DNA of 64,000 nt from assembly GCF_017815515.1 (NCBI RefSeq), contig NZ_CP072611.1, forward strand, positions 1,736,001 to 1,800,000. Reading direction: 5' to 3'. Below are positions 24,679 through 33,443 of this stretch, piece after piece. Both the position numbers and the translations under genes were made by a program. This DNA comes from Aureimonas populi (lineage in GTDB: Bacteria > Pseudomonadota > Alphaproteobacteria > Rhizobiales > Rhizobiaceae). A model generated the notes under the pieces. That model did no database searches, was not told the origin of the DNA, and saw only the letters and a program-made list of their open reading frames with translations. Position 1 is the first letter of the stretch. Every line of letters starts with the position of its first letter.

Positions 24679-25942
24679 AGGGCCGGTCGAGCCGCGCCAG
24701 TGCACCGTAGCTGGCCAGCGTGGAGGCCAGCCACAGCGCGGCGAACACGGCGTTGAGGCCGAGGATCTGCGCCTGCGCGTCTTCCTGCGTGGCCAGGAGC
24801 AGCCAGAGGAGCCCCGCCTTCAGCGCGCCGACCATAAGAAGGATCGCCACGCGAAGGCCCGTCAGGCCGCGCGCATAGAGCATCTCGCCCTGATACTCCA
24901 CGAGGTTGCGGAAGGCCGGCACCAGCAGCGCCAGGAGCACGAAGGGCGCCGCGTCCGCGACATTGCGGCCGAGGGCGGCCGGCTGGACATGCAGCACGAG
25001 GCCGAGCGCGCCGAGACCCGCCACCGAGGCGGCGGCGATGGCCGCTTCTATGCCGATGCGCCGCCGCCACGAGGCGAGCCAGCGCGGCGCGCGCATCAGC
25101 TTCTGCACCACCAGCGTGTTGAAGGCGCGCACGGGCAGGGCGGTCAGGTCGATCAGCCGCATCAGAATGGCGTAGAGCCCCGCCGCCTGCGGCCCGCCCA
25201 CCGCCAGGACGAGCAGCTTGTCCAGCTCGGACTGGACGTAGAAGGCGATTTCGGAGGCCATCACCGCAAGGCTGTCGCGCCAGCGGGCGAAGGCGTGGCC
25301 GCGCGAGAAGCGCAGGCGCCGTCGCGGATACCAGAGGGCGATGGACAGAAGCGCGGCCAGCGCGTTCGCGCCGAGATAGGCGAGCGACCAGGACAGGAGC
25401 GAGCCGTCCGAGGCGCTTGCGAAGGCGATGGCCGCCAGCGCGCGAAGCGCCGTGCCGAGGATCACGATCGCCGCCCCGCGCCCGAAGCGGCCGAGCCCGT
25501 TATTGACGATGCACACCACCTCCAGCGCCCGCCAGCAGGCCACTTCCGCCACGATCACCGCCGCGAAGGCGAGGGCCGCCATCTGCCCGGCGAAGAACAG
25601 CGCGAAGAACAGCGCCGAGAGCGCCGCGACCACGGGTGCGGAAAGGAGAAAGGCCACGAGGAGGGTGCCCGTATAGGCGCCGACCAGCCGGGGCTTGCCC
25701 GTGGCGATGCGGTAGAGCGGCGAGACGAAGCCGAATCCGGCCACGCGCGACAGCACGATGCCGATGGCCGAGGCGGTGGCGAAGAGGCCGAAATCGGCGA
25801 CCGAAAGCGTGTTGGCCAGCGAGACGAAATAGGCGAGCGAGATCACCAGCCGCCCGGCGGCGCCCCCCGCCAGCTTGGCGAAATGTCCGAGCGTGCGTAT
25901 CTCGCCCTTAAATCTTTCGCGCCAGACTGCCGCTCGCCCCAT
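24650..25942 (-). CDS. Polysaccharide flippase (Wzx-like)
   Basis: 430 residues from ATG 25942 (MGRAAVWRERF) with GGGAAG upstream; in-frame ATGs at 25975 and 26002 are possible but would overlap the divergent GH10 gene. About 12 membrane segments occur along the chain, starting with LVISLAYFVSLANTLSVADFG and FGFVSPLYRI, the pattern of lipid-linked oligosaccharide flippases of the MOP superfamily. It would move the finished repeat unit across the inner membrane to the polymerase. It stands alone on the minus strand between the two rightward groups of the island. Confidence 0.85.
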   Translation of the reverse strand: MGRAAVWRERFKGEIRTLGHFAKLAGGAAGRLVISLAYFVSLANTLSVADFGLFATASAIGIVLSRVAGFGFVSPLYRIATGKPRLVGAYTGTLLVAFLLSAPVVAALSALFFALFFAGQMAALAFAAVIVAEVACWRALEVVCIVNNGLGRFGRGAAIVILGTALRALAAIAFASASDGSLLSWSLAYLGANALAALLSIALWYPRRRLRFSRGHAFARWRDSLAVMASEIAFYVQSELDKLLVLAVGGPQAAGLYAILMRLIDLTALPVRAFNTLVVQKLMRAPRWLASWRRRIGIEAAIAAASVAGLGALGLVLHVQPAALGRNVADAAPFVLLALLVPAFRNLVEYQGEMLYARGLTGLRVAILLMVGALKAGLLWLLLATQEDAQAQILGLNAVFAALWLASTLASYGALARLDRPFRPARPASG

Positions 25943-25973
25943 CGTCTTCCCGCTGCCAAAGGTTCGCCCCGCC

Positions 25974-27062
25974 ATGACGACACCGCAAGCCCATCCTGCC
26001 ACCGGCGGTTTAACGCGCCGTTCGTTTCTGGCGGCCGGCGCGGGGCTCGTGGCCGGGGCCTGCCTGGCGCGGCCCGCCCGCGCGGCGGGCGGCGTGCCCT
26101 TCGGCGCCGCGATCCAGTCGGACTATTTCGACACCGATCCGTCTTACGTTCAGGCCTTCGTCGATCATTGCGACATCGTGATGCCGATGAACGAGCTGAA
26201 ATTCGGCCTCCTGCGCCCGGCGCGGGACGAGTTCAACTTCACCCATGCCGACCGCCTCGTCGATTTCGCGCTGGCGAACGGCAAGGCCTCGCGCGGGCAC
26301 GCCTTCGTCTGGTGGTCCACCAACCCGCCCTGGCTGGAGGCGATCGAGGACGAAAGCGAGGCCGAGACCGCGCTGATCGAGCATATCGAGCGCGTGGCCG
26401 ACCATTATCGCGGGCGCCTGACGGACTGGGACGTGGTCAACGAGGTGATCGCCCATGATCCGCGCGGCGGGCCGGACGGCCCCTTGCGCGACACTTTCTG
26501 GCTGCGGCGCCTCGGCCCCCGCCACGTGCCGCTGGCCTTCGAGACGGCCGCGCGCGCCGACCCGGGCGCCGGCCTCGTCATCAACGACTACGATCTCGAA
26601 TTCGCCGGCGACCGCTACGACGCGCGCCGCGCCGCCATGCTGGACATCGTGCGCCAGCTTCAGGACCGCAACATCCGCGTGGATGCCGTGGGGCTCCAGG
26701 CCCATCTCTATTCGCATCTGGCCGTCGACGTTCCGGGCTTTGCCCGCTTCGGCGAGGCGCTGGAGGCGCTGGGCGTGCGCCTCATCGTCACCGAGCTCGA
26801 CGTGATCGACTTCCAGGTGCGCGGCGGGGTGGAGGAGCAGGACGCGGCGGCGACGCGCGTCGTCTCCGACCTTCTGGACGCGGTGGAGGGCACGCCGCCG
26901 CTCGCCCTCGTCACCTGGGGGCTGACGGATCGCTACTCCTGGGTGCCGGATGCCATGCCGCGCCAGGACGGCAAGCCTTCCCGCCCGCTGCCCTTCGATG
27001 CGCGGATGCGGCCCAAGCCCTGGTACGACATGCTGCGCGCCCGGCTCGCGGCGATGGGCTGA
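25974..27062 (+). CDS. Exported GH10 family glycoside hydrolase (endo-1,4-beta-xylanase-like)
   Basis: 362 residues from ATG 25974. A twin-arginine signal is present (TRRSFLAAGAGLVAGACLA, residues 14-32), with a likely cut near ARA-AGG. The catalytic barrel follows: MPMNELKFGLLRP, HAFVWWSTNPPW, acid/base Glu157 in DWDVVNEVI, and nucleophile Glu274 in LIVTELDV, both in the positions expected for GH10. Family members cut xylan backbones. Here, inside an exopolysaccharide island and next to the Wzz-like gene, it may instead trim or depolymerise the cell's own polymer, as ExoK-type enzymes do; that is inference. It is divergent from the flippase, with only 31 bases between starts. Confidence 0.9.
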   Translation: MTTPQAHPATGGLTRRSFLAAGAGLVAGACLARPARAAGGVPFGAAIQSDYFDTDPSYVQAFVDHCDIVMPMNELKFGLLRPARDEFNFTHADRLVDFALANGKASRGHAFVWWSTNPPWLEAIEDESEAETALIEHIERVADHYRGRLTDWDVVNEVIAHDPRGGPDGPLRDTFWLRRLGPRHVPLAFETAARADPGAGLVINDYDLEFAGDRYDARRAAMLDIVRQLQDRNIRVDAVGLQAHLYSHLAVDVPGFARFGEALEALGVRLIVTELDVIDFQVRGGVEEQDAAATRVVSDLLDAVEGTPPLALVTWGLTDRYSWVPDAMPRQDGKPSRPLPFDARMRPKPWYDMLRARLAAMG

Positions 27063-27156
27063 ACAGCGTTGAATCGACGTTTAACCCTTTGTTTGCCATG
27101 ATGGGGTGACAATCGGTCCAGACCCTTCGCCTTCACACTCCGGATAGCTGCCCGCG

Positions 27157-29163
27157 ATGTTCACTTCCGACGAGACCAAGGCGTCCCCAGCGGCGTCCTC
27201 GGCCAGCCTTGCGCCGCGTGCAGCCCCGTCCTCGCTCGTCGATCCGGTGTTCGTGGCGCGCCGCGTCTGGCGCGCCAGGTTCGCCATTCTGGGGCTCGGG
27301 CTCGTGGGCGGGGCGCTCGCGGCCTTCATCGCCCTTTCGATGCCGAAGGTCTACCACGCCTCGACGCAGATGATCCTCGACCCGCGCGGGCTCAACCTCG
27401 TCCAGAACGAGGTGACGCAGACGCCGCTCGGTCTGGCCTCGGACGCCGCGCTGGCGCTGGTGCAGAGCCAGATCGCCGTCATCACCTCGCAAAGCGTGCT
27501 GGCGCAGGTGGTGGACCGCGCCGGGCTGACGCAGGACCCCGAGTTCAACGGCACGGCCGAGGGGCCGTTCGACCGGTGGCTGCCCTCCATCACCCTTCTG
27601 CCCGGCGCCGAGCCGGAAGCCGAGATCACCGACCGGCGGCAACTGACCATCGTCAATCTCGGCCGGCAGGTGACGGCCGCCCGCAACGCCAACTCCTTCG
27701 TCATCGAGGTGACGGTGGAGAGCCTGGAGCCGGCCAAGGCGGCGGATCTGGCCAATCTCGTGGCGCAGATCTTCGTGGAGGAGCAGGCGCGCGTGCAGTC
27801 CGATACGGCGCGCCGGGCAACGGACGCCATCACGGCGCGCCTGGCCGAACTGCGCGAGAGGGTGCGCGGGGCCGAGGATGCGGTGGAGGCCTACAGGGCG
27901 CAGAACCAGCTCGTGGGCGTGGGCGGCCGGCTCATCGACGACGAGTTCATCCTGCGCATCAACAACCAGCTCGCCGAGGCGCGCGCCACCATCACCGGGC
28001 TTCGCGTGCGCGCCGATTCCATGCGCCAGGCGAGCGTGGACGACGTGGTGGACGGCGCCTTCCCGGAGGAGCTGAACTCGGCCGCGCTCCTGCGGCTGCG
28101 CCAGTCCTATGCCGATCTGGCGCAGGAGAACGCCGTTCTCGCCTCGCGCCTGGGGCCGCGCCACCCCCAGCGCGCCGCCAGCGAGGACGCGCTCGGCACC
28201 GCGCGGCGGGCCATCGCCACCGAACTCTCGCGCATCGTGGCCTCGGCGCAGACCGAGCTGGCACGCGCCGAGGAGACCGAACGCGCCCTGAGCGCGCAGA
28301 TCGCGACGCTGCGCGACCGGCAGATCGAGACCAGCGGCTCCTTCGTGGAACTGCGCCAACTGGAGCGCGAGGTCGAGGCCTCGCGCGCGGTCTACGAGGC
28401 CTATCTCCTGCGCGCGCGCGAGCTCGGCGAACAGGAAAGCCTGAACACGGCCAATGTGCGCACCATCTCCGAGGCCATGCCGCCCTTCGAGCCGACCGGC
28501 CCCTCGCGCAAGCTCATCGTGCTGGCGGGCCTGATCCTCGGCCTCGGGCTGGGCCTCGGCATCGCGATCCTCGCCGCGCTCTGGCGGCTGGTGCGCGAGC
28601 ATCTGGCCGCCAGCGAAGCGGTGCGCACCGCGCCCAACGCCGATGGCGGCTATCCCGTCTTCACCGCCCTGCCCGTGCCCGTCACCTATTCCACCGCCCG
28701 CCCATCGAGACCGCAACCGCCCGCCGCGAGCCGGCCGGACGTTCGCCCGTCGGTGAGCGACGCGCCGCCCGTTGAGCCCGAGCCTGAGCCCGCCAGGCCC
28801 GAAACGGAAGCTGCGATGGAGCAGGACGAGCCGCGCGCCCGGGAGGCCGAGCGGGAGCCGGCGCCGCAGGCACCGACGCGGCCCGAGGAGCCGCAGGCTT
28901 CGCGCGCCGAAGAGCCGGCCGTTCGCGGGGAAGCGCCACCGGCCGCCGAGCCGAGCGAGCCTTCGGGCGAGATGGACCCCGCACCCGCGACCGATGCACA
29001 GCGGCGCGCGAATCTGCGCCAGCGGCTGCGCGACATCGGCACGGCGCGCGCCGCGCAGGACGAACCCCCGATCCGCTCCGCCCGTCCGAAGCCCGCCAAG
29101 GACGGCGAGCGCCTGACGGTGGCCGAAATCCGCCGCCGGCGGCTTGCCGAGCCGAAGGGCTGA
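27157..29163 (+). CDS. Wzz/GumC-type polysaccharide copolymerase without kinase domain
   Basis: 668 residues. A first membrane segment lies at about 47-66 (FAILGLGLVGGALAAFIALS) and a second at about 450-470 (LIVLAGLILGLGLGLGIAIL), enclosing a large periplasmic region with coiled-coil stretches and a PPFEPTGPSR block just before the second segment, typical of Wzc/ExoP/GumC proteins. These control chain length and export of Wzy-made polysaccharides. Instead of the usual cytoplasmic tyrosine autokinase there is a tail of about 190 residues, rich in Pro, Glu and Ala, ending with AEIRRRRLAEPKG; no Walker motifs were seen. No outer-membrane Wza gene is visible nearby. Confidence 0.87.
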   Translation: MFTSDETKASPAASSASLAPRAAPSSLVDPVFVARRVWRARFAILGLGLVGGALAAFIALSMPKVYHASTQMILDPRGLNLVQNEVTQTPLGLASDAALALVQSQIAVITSQSVLAQVVDRAGLTQDPEFNGTAEGPFDRWLPSITLLPGAEPEAEITDRRQLTIVNLGRQVTAARNANSFVIEVTVESLEPAKAADLANLVAQIFVEEQARVQSDTARRATDAITARLAELRERVRGAEDAVEAYRAQNQLVGVGGRLIDDEFILRINNQLAEARATITGLRVRADSMRQASVDDVVDGAFPEELNSAALLRLRQSYADLAQENAVLASRLGPRHPQRAASEDALGTARRAIATELSRIVASAQTELARAEETERALSAQIATLRDRQIETSGSFVELRQLEREVEASRAVYEAYLLRARELGEQESLNTANVRTISEAMPPFEPTGPSRKLIVLAGLILGLGLGLGIAILAALWRLVREHLAASEAVRTAPNADGGYPVFTALPVPVTYSTARPSRPQPPAASRPDVRPSVSDAPPVEPEPEPARPETEAAMEQDEPRAREAEREPAPQAPTRPEEPQASRAEEPAVRGEAPPAAEPSEPSGEMDPAPATDAQRRANLRQRLRDIGTARAAQDEPPIRSARPKPAKDGERLTVAEIRRRRLAEPKG

Positions 29164-29326
29164 GAGGGCGTTCGAGACTTCGGGCCGGTCGGTCCTGCGG
29201 GTCTTTGCCGCCGCCGCCGCGTCCCCGAGCCTCGCCGATGCCGCCGGCATCGACTGGCTCCGTGCGGACGACGAAAAATCCCTCGCAAGCCCTCCGCCGC
29301 CGAATCGTCAAACGGTTTCCGAATTC

Positions 29327-31144
29327 CTAGAAGACGCTCGCGCCCAGATCCGCCGGTCCGACCGCATTGCGGAAGACGGCGAAGAGCTCGCGCCCCAGCC
29401 CATGCTCGTTGCGCGACAGGTCGGCCTGCGCCACGGGGCGGGCCATCAGCTCTTCCTCGGAGACGAGGATGGACAATTCGCCGCTCTCGCCGTCGAGACG
29501 GATCATGTCGCCGTCGCGGATGCGCCCGATGGCCCCGCCCTCCTTGGCCTCGGGCGTGACGTGGATGGCGGCCGGCACCTTGCCGGACGCGCCCGACATG
29601 CGCCCGTCGGTGACGAGCGCCACCTTCTGCCCCCGGTCCAGGAGGACGCCGAGCGTGGGGGTCAGCTTGTGCAGTTCGGGCATGCCGTTGGAGCGTGGGC
29701 CCTGGAAGCGGACGACGGCCACGAAATCGCCGGTCAGCTCGCCGGCCTTGAAGGCGCTCTGGAGGTCGTCCTGGTCCTCGAAGACCCGCGCCGGCGCCTC
29801 CACGATCCGCCGCTCGGGCTTGACGGCCGAGACCTTGATGACGGCCTTGCCCATGTTGCCCTTCAGCATCTTCAGCCCGCCATTGGCCGAAAAGGGCTTG
29901 TCCGCCGTGGTCAGCACCTTCTCGTCACCGCTGACGGCCGGGGCGGGGGAGCGCACGACGCCGTGCCCGTCCGGCGAAAGCTTCGCCTCCACCGTATAGG
30001 CGGAGAGGCCGTGGCCGAAGGCGGTGCGCACATCCTCGTGCAGGAGGCCGGCGGACAGGAGCTCGCGGATCAGGAAGCCCATGCCGCCCGCCGCCTCGAA
30101 ATGGTTCACGTCCGCCAGCCCGTTCGGATAGACGCGGGCGAGAAGCGGCGTCACGTCCGACAGGTCGGAGATGTCGGCCCAGGTCAGCTTGATGCCCGCC
30201 GCGGCCGCGATCGCCACCAGATGCATGACGTGGTTCGTGGAGCCGCCGGTGGCGTGGAGCCCGACGACGCCGTTCACCACCGCCTTCTCGTCCACCACAT
30301 GGCCGATGGGCGTGAACTCGTTGCCGAGCGCGGTGATGGACAAGGCGCGCTTCGTCGCCTCTCGCGTCAGCGCGTCGCGCAGGGGCGTGTTCGGGTTGAC
30401 GAAGGAGGCGCCCGGCATGTGCAGGCCCATGATCTCCATCAGCATCTGGTTGGAATTGGCCGTGCCGTAGAAGGTGCAGGTGCCCGGGCCGTGATAGCTC
30501 TTCGATTCCGCCTCCAGAAGGGCCTCGCGCCCGACCTTGCCCTCGGCATAGAGCTGGCGGATGCGCGCCTTCTCGTCGTTGGGCAGGCCGGAGGTCATCG
30601 GCCCGGCGGGGACGAAGATCGCGGGCAGGTGGCCGAAGGTCAGCGCCGCGATGGCAAGGCCCGGCACGATCTTGTCGCAGATGCCGAGATAGACGGCCGC
30701 GTCGTACATGTCGTGCGAAAGGCCCACGGCCGCCGCCATGGCGATCACGTCGCGCGAGAACAGCGAAAGCTCCATGCCGCCTTGCCCCTGCGTGACGCCG
30801 TCGCACATGGCCGGCACGCCGGAGGCGACCTGCGCCGTGGCGCCCACCTCGCGCGCGGCCTGCCGGATCAGCTCGGGGTAGCGCTCATAGGGCTGATGGG
30901 CCGAAAGCATGTCGTTATAGGCGGTGATGATGCCCAGATTGGGCGTCACGTCGCCCGCCAGCCGCGCCTTGTCGCTCGGCCCGCAGGCCGCGAAGCCGTG
31001 GGCGAGGTTGCCGCAATTGAGCCGGCTGCGCTTGGGGCCTTCGGCGCCCTTGGCCTCGATGCGCTCCAGATAGGCCTCGCGTGTGGGGGCGGAGCGCTCG
31101 GCGATGCGCCTCGTGATGGCTTCGATGCGGCTGTCTGCGGCCAT
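29327..31144 (-). CDS. edd: Phosphogluconate dehydratase
   Basis: 605 residues from ATG 31144 with GGAGG just upstream; an ATG at 31156 is an alternative. It converts 6-phosphogluconate to 2-keto-3-deoxy-6-phosphogluconate, the first committed Entner-Doudoroff step, and carries an iron-sulfur cluster. Seen: [40 protein letters not shown], the [20 protein letters not shown] motif, [34 protein letters not shown], and [20 protein letters not shown]. It is the last gene of zwf-pgl-edd. The aldolase gene (eda) is not adjacent. Confidence 0.96.
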   Translation of the reverse strand: MAADSRIEAITRRIAERSAPTREAYLERIEAKGAEGPKRSRLNCGNLAHGFAACGPSDKARLAGDVTPNLGIITAYNDMLSAHQPYERYPELIRQAAREVGATAQVASGVPAMCDGVTQGQGGMELSLFSRDVIAMAAAVGLSHDMYDAAVYLGICDKIVPGLAIAALTFGHLPAIFVPAGPMTSGLPNDEKARIRQLYAEGKVGREALLEAESKSYHGPGTCTFYGTANSNQMLMEIMGLHMPGASFVNPNTPLRDALTREATKRALSITALGNEFTPIGHVVDEKAVVNGVVGLHATGGSTNHVMHLVAIAAAAGIKLTWADISDLSDVTPLLARVYPNGLADVNHFEAAGGMGFLIRELLSAGLLHEDVRTAFGHGLSAYTVEAKLSPDGHGVVRSPAPAVSGDEKVLTTADKPFSANGGLKMLKGNMGKAVIKVSAVKPERRIVEAPARVFEDQDDLQSAFKAGELTGDFVAVVRFQGPRSNGMPELHKLTPTLGVLLDRGQKVALVTDGRMSGASGKVPAAIHVTPEAKEGGAIGRIRDGDMIRLDGESGELSILVSEEELMARPVAQADLSRNEHGLGRELFAVFRNAVGPADLGASVF

Positions 31145-31174
31145 GATGGCCTCCATATGAGGGCGCGGCCCGTC

Positions 31175-31888
31175 TCAGGGCGCCCAGAATATCTCGATCG
31201 GATGGGCGCGAGGGCTGCGCAGGACGGCGCGCACGGGAAGCGCCTCCCAAGGCCCCGGCGCTTGCGCCTGCGCCAGCACGCGGCGCTTCTCCTCCCCCTC
31301 GATATGGAGCGCCAGGAAGCGTGCCTCCACGATGGGCGGCAAGGTCAGGGTCACGCGCGGCTCGCCCGCGCCCGGCGCCTCCACGGCCTCGAAGAGCCGG
31401 GGCGTGGCGGGGTCGAGCGCCTCCGCGAGGCGGTCCGCGCCGGGGAAGAAGGAGGCGGTGTGCCCGTCCGCGCCCATGCCGAGCACGAGCGCGTCGATGG
31501 GCCGGGCGAGATGGCCGAAGAGCTGCGACAGGCGCGCGGCCCCCTCGGGCGCGCCCAGCCCCTCCGTGTAATAGGGCTCGAAGCGGGCGGCGGCGGCCGG
31601 CCCTTGCAGGAGGTGGCGGTGCACCAGCGTGGCATTGGCCCGCTCGTGCCCGGCGGGCACCCAGCGTTCGTCCACCAGAAGCACCGTCACGGCCTGCCAG
31701 TCGATCTCCGCCCGCGCCAGCGTCTCGAAGAAGAGCCTGGGCGTGGAGCCGCCCGAGACGGCGAGGATGGCCGAGCCGCGCGTGGCGAGCCCGCCCGCCA
31801 GCACCGCGCCGACCCCCGCCGCCAGGGCCTCGGCCAGCGCCTCGCGATCCGCGTATTCGTGAAGCTTGTGCCGGTCCGCGCCCATCAT
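31175..31888 (-). CDS. pgl: 6-phosphogluconolactonase
   Basis: 237 residues. It hydrolyses 6-phosphogluconolactone to 6-phosphogluconate. Family blocks seen: AILAVSGGSTPRLFFETLA, VTVLLVDERWVPAGHERANA, and DALVLGMGADGHTASFFPGA near residue 135. The start overlaps the zwf stop (two ATG codons at 31888 and 31885; either could be used). It lies between zwf and edd, giving a complete route from glucose-6-phosphate to the Entner-Doudoroff dehydratase in one operon. Confidence 0.95.
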   Translation of the reverse strand: MMGADRHKLHEYADREALAEALAAGVGAVLAGGLATRGSAILAVSGGSTPRLFFETLARAEIDWQAVTVLLVDERWVPAGHERANATLVHRHLLQGPAAAARFEPYYTEGLGAPEGAARLSQLFGHLARPIDALVLGMGADGHTASFFPGADRLAEALDPATPRLFEAVEAPGAGEPRVTLTLPPIVEARFLALHIEGEEKRRVLAQAQAPGPWEALPVRAVLRSPRAHPIEIFWAP

Positions 31889-33363
31889 TCGGGCTCGTGC
31901 CAGGTGCGCCCGTCACGCTCGATCAGGGCGATGGAGCCCGAGGGCCCCCATGTGCCGGCCGTGTAGGTCTGCGGCTTCATGTTCTTGGTCTCCCAGGCGG
32001 TCAGGATCGGGTCGATCCACTCCCAGGCGGCCTCCACCTCGTCCTTGCGCATGAACAGGGTCTGGTTGCCCCGGATCACGTCCATCAGCAGGCGCTCATA
32101 GGCGTCCGGATTGCGCATTCCGAACGATTCGGCAAAGCTCATGTCCAGCGGCACGTGGCGCAGGCGCATTCCGCCGGGGCCGGGGTCCTTGATCATCAGC
32201 CACTGCTTCACGCCTTCGTCGGGTTGCAGGCGCAGGACGAGCTGGTTCTGCGCCACCGTGCCCACGCTCTCCTCGAAGATGGAATGGGGAATCTTGCGGA
32301 AGGTGACGACGATCTCGCTCATGCGCTGCGACAGGCGCTTGCCGGTGCGCAGGTAGAAGGGCACGCCGGCCCAGCGCCAGTTGTCGATCTCCGCCTTGAT
32401 GGCCACGAAGGTCTCGGTGTCGCTGGAAGGGGCGCCGAGATCCTCCAGATAGGATTTCGCCGGTCCGCCGTTGGAGGCCCCGGCCTTGTACTGGCCCCGC
32501 ACCGTCATCTGCTCGACATTGACGGCGGTGATGGGCTTGAGCGAGCGCAGGACCTTCAGCTTCTCGTCGCGCAGCGCATCCGCGTCCAGCGCGAAGGGCG
32601 GCTCCAGCGCCACCAGGCACAGGAGCTGGACGATGTGGTTCTGCACCATGTCGCGCAGCGCGCCGGCCTTGTCGTAATAGCCCGCGCGGCCCTCCAGCCC
32701 CACGCCCTCGGCCACCGTGATCTGCACATGGTCCACATAGGCCGAGTTCCACACCGGCTCGTAGAGCATGTTGGCAAAGCGCAGCGCCATCAGGTTCTGC
32801 ACCGTCTCCTTGCCGAGATAGTGATCGATGCGGAAGACCTGGTCCTCGGTGAAATGCTTGCCGATCACCGCGTTCAGCGCCTTGGCGGAGGCGAGGTCGC
32901 GCCCCACCGGCTTCTCCACCACGAGGCGCGTGTTGTGGTGGGCGAGGCCCTTCTCGCGGATGCGGCAGGCGAGGTCTCCGAACAGGGCCGGGCCGACGGC
33001 GAGGTAGAAGGCGCGCACGCGCTCGTCGCCCGCCTCGTCGAGAAACGCCTTCAGCTCGTCCCAGCCCTCGTCCTCGCGCGCATCGACCTTCCGGTAGAAG
33101 AGGCGCGAGAGGAAGCGCTCCAGCGCCTCGTCGTCGCGCTCGGCCTTGCCGACATGCGCCTCGACGGCGGCCCTGGCGAAGGTCCTGTACTCCTCGTCGG
33201 AAAGCTCGGAGCGCGAGGCGCCGATGATTCGCGCCCCCTCGGGGAGCTGGCCGTCGAGATCGCGATGATAAAGCGCCGGCAGGAGCTTGCGCTCGGCAAG
33301 GTCGCCATTGCCGCCGAAAACGACGTAGTCGAAGAGATCGACCGGGATAATCTGACTGGACAC
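31885..33363 (-). CDS. zwf: Glucose-6-phosphate 1-dehydrogenase
   Basis: 492 residues with a GTG start preceded by AGGAAGG. It oxidises glucose-6-phosphate with NAD(P) to the lactone. Seen: the N-terminal dinucleotide-binding FGGNGDLAERKLLPALY (residues 17-33), LVVEKPVGRDLASAK, the active-site box FRIDHYLGKETVQNL, and the RTGKRL segment of the substrate domain. It is the first gene of zwf-pgl-edd. A likely promoter with an internal palindrome lies just upstream (33405-33432). Confidence 0.97.
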   Translation of the reverse strand: MSSQIIPVDLFDYVVFGGNGDLAERKLLPALYHRDLDGQLPEGARIIGASRSELSDEEYRTFARAAVEAHVGKAERDDEALERFLSRLFYRKVDAREDEGWDELKAFLDEAGDERVRAFYLAVGPALFGDLACRIREKGLAHHNTRLVVEKPVGRDLASAKALNAVIGKHFTEDQVFRIDHYLGKETVQNLMALRFANMLYEPVWNSAYVDHVQITVAEGVGLEGRAGYYDKAGALRDMVQNHIVQLLCLVALEPPFALDADALRDEKLKVLRSLKPITAVNVEQMTVRGQYKAGASNGGPAKSYLEDLGAPSSDTETFVAIKAEIDNWRWAGVPFYLRTGKRLSQRMSEIVVTFRKIPHSIFEESVGTVAQNQLVLRLQPDEGVKQWLMIKDPGPGGMRLRHVPLDMSFAESFGMRNPDAYERLLMDVIRGNQTLFMRKDEVEAAWEWIDPILTAWETKNMKPQTYTAGTWGPSGSIALIERDGRTWHEPE

Positions 33364-33404
33364 GCGCCTTCCTTCAGCCTCCTCGCGCTCGGAATGCCGC
33401 CAGA

Positions 33405-33432
33405 CATATAGTCTAATCGATTAAGAGCGCAA
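33405..33432 (-). promoter_or_regulatory. Candidate zwf promoter with palindromic operator
   Basis: On the minus strand TTGCGC (33427-33432), a 16-base spacer and TATATG (33405-33410). The spacer holds the palindrome TAATCGATTA (33414-33423), which stands out as AT-rich in this GC-rich region and could be bound by a regulator of the operon. Confidence 0.45.
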
Positions 33433-33443
33433 CGCCGACGCGC

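Noticed and set aside
29144..31966. 940-codon open frame on the plus strand
   Set aside because: It lies opposite edd and pgl, which are certain genes. In DNA this GC-rich, long antisense frames are common, and this one has no recognisable domain.
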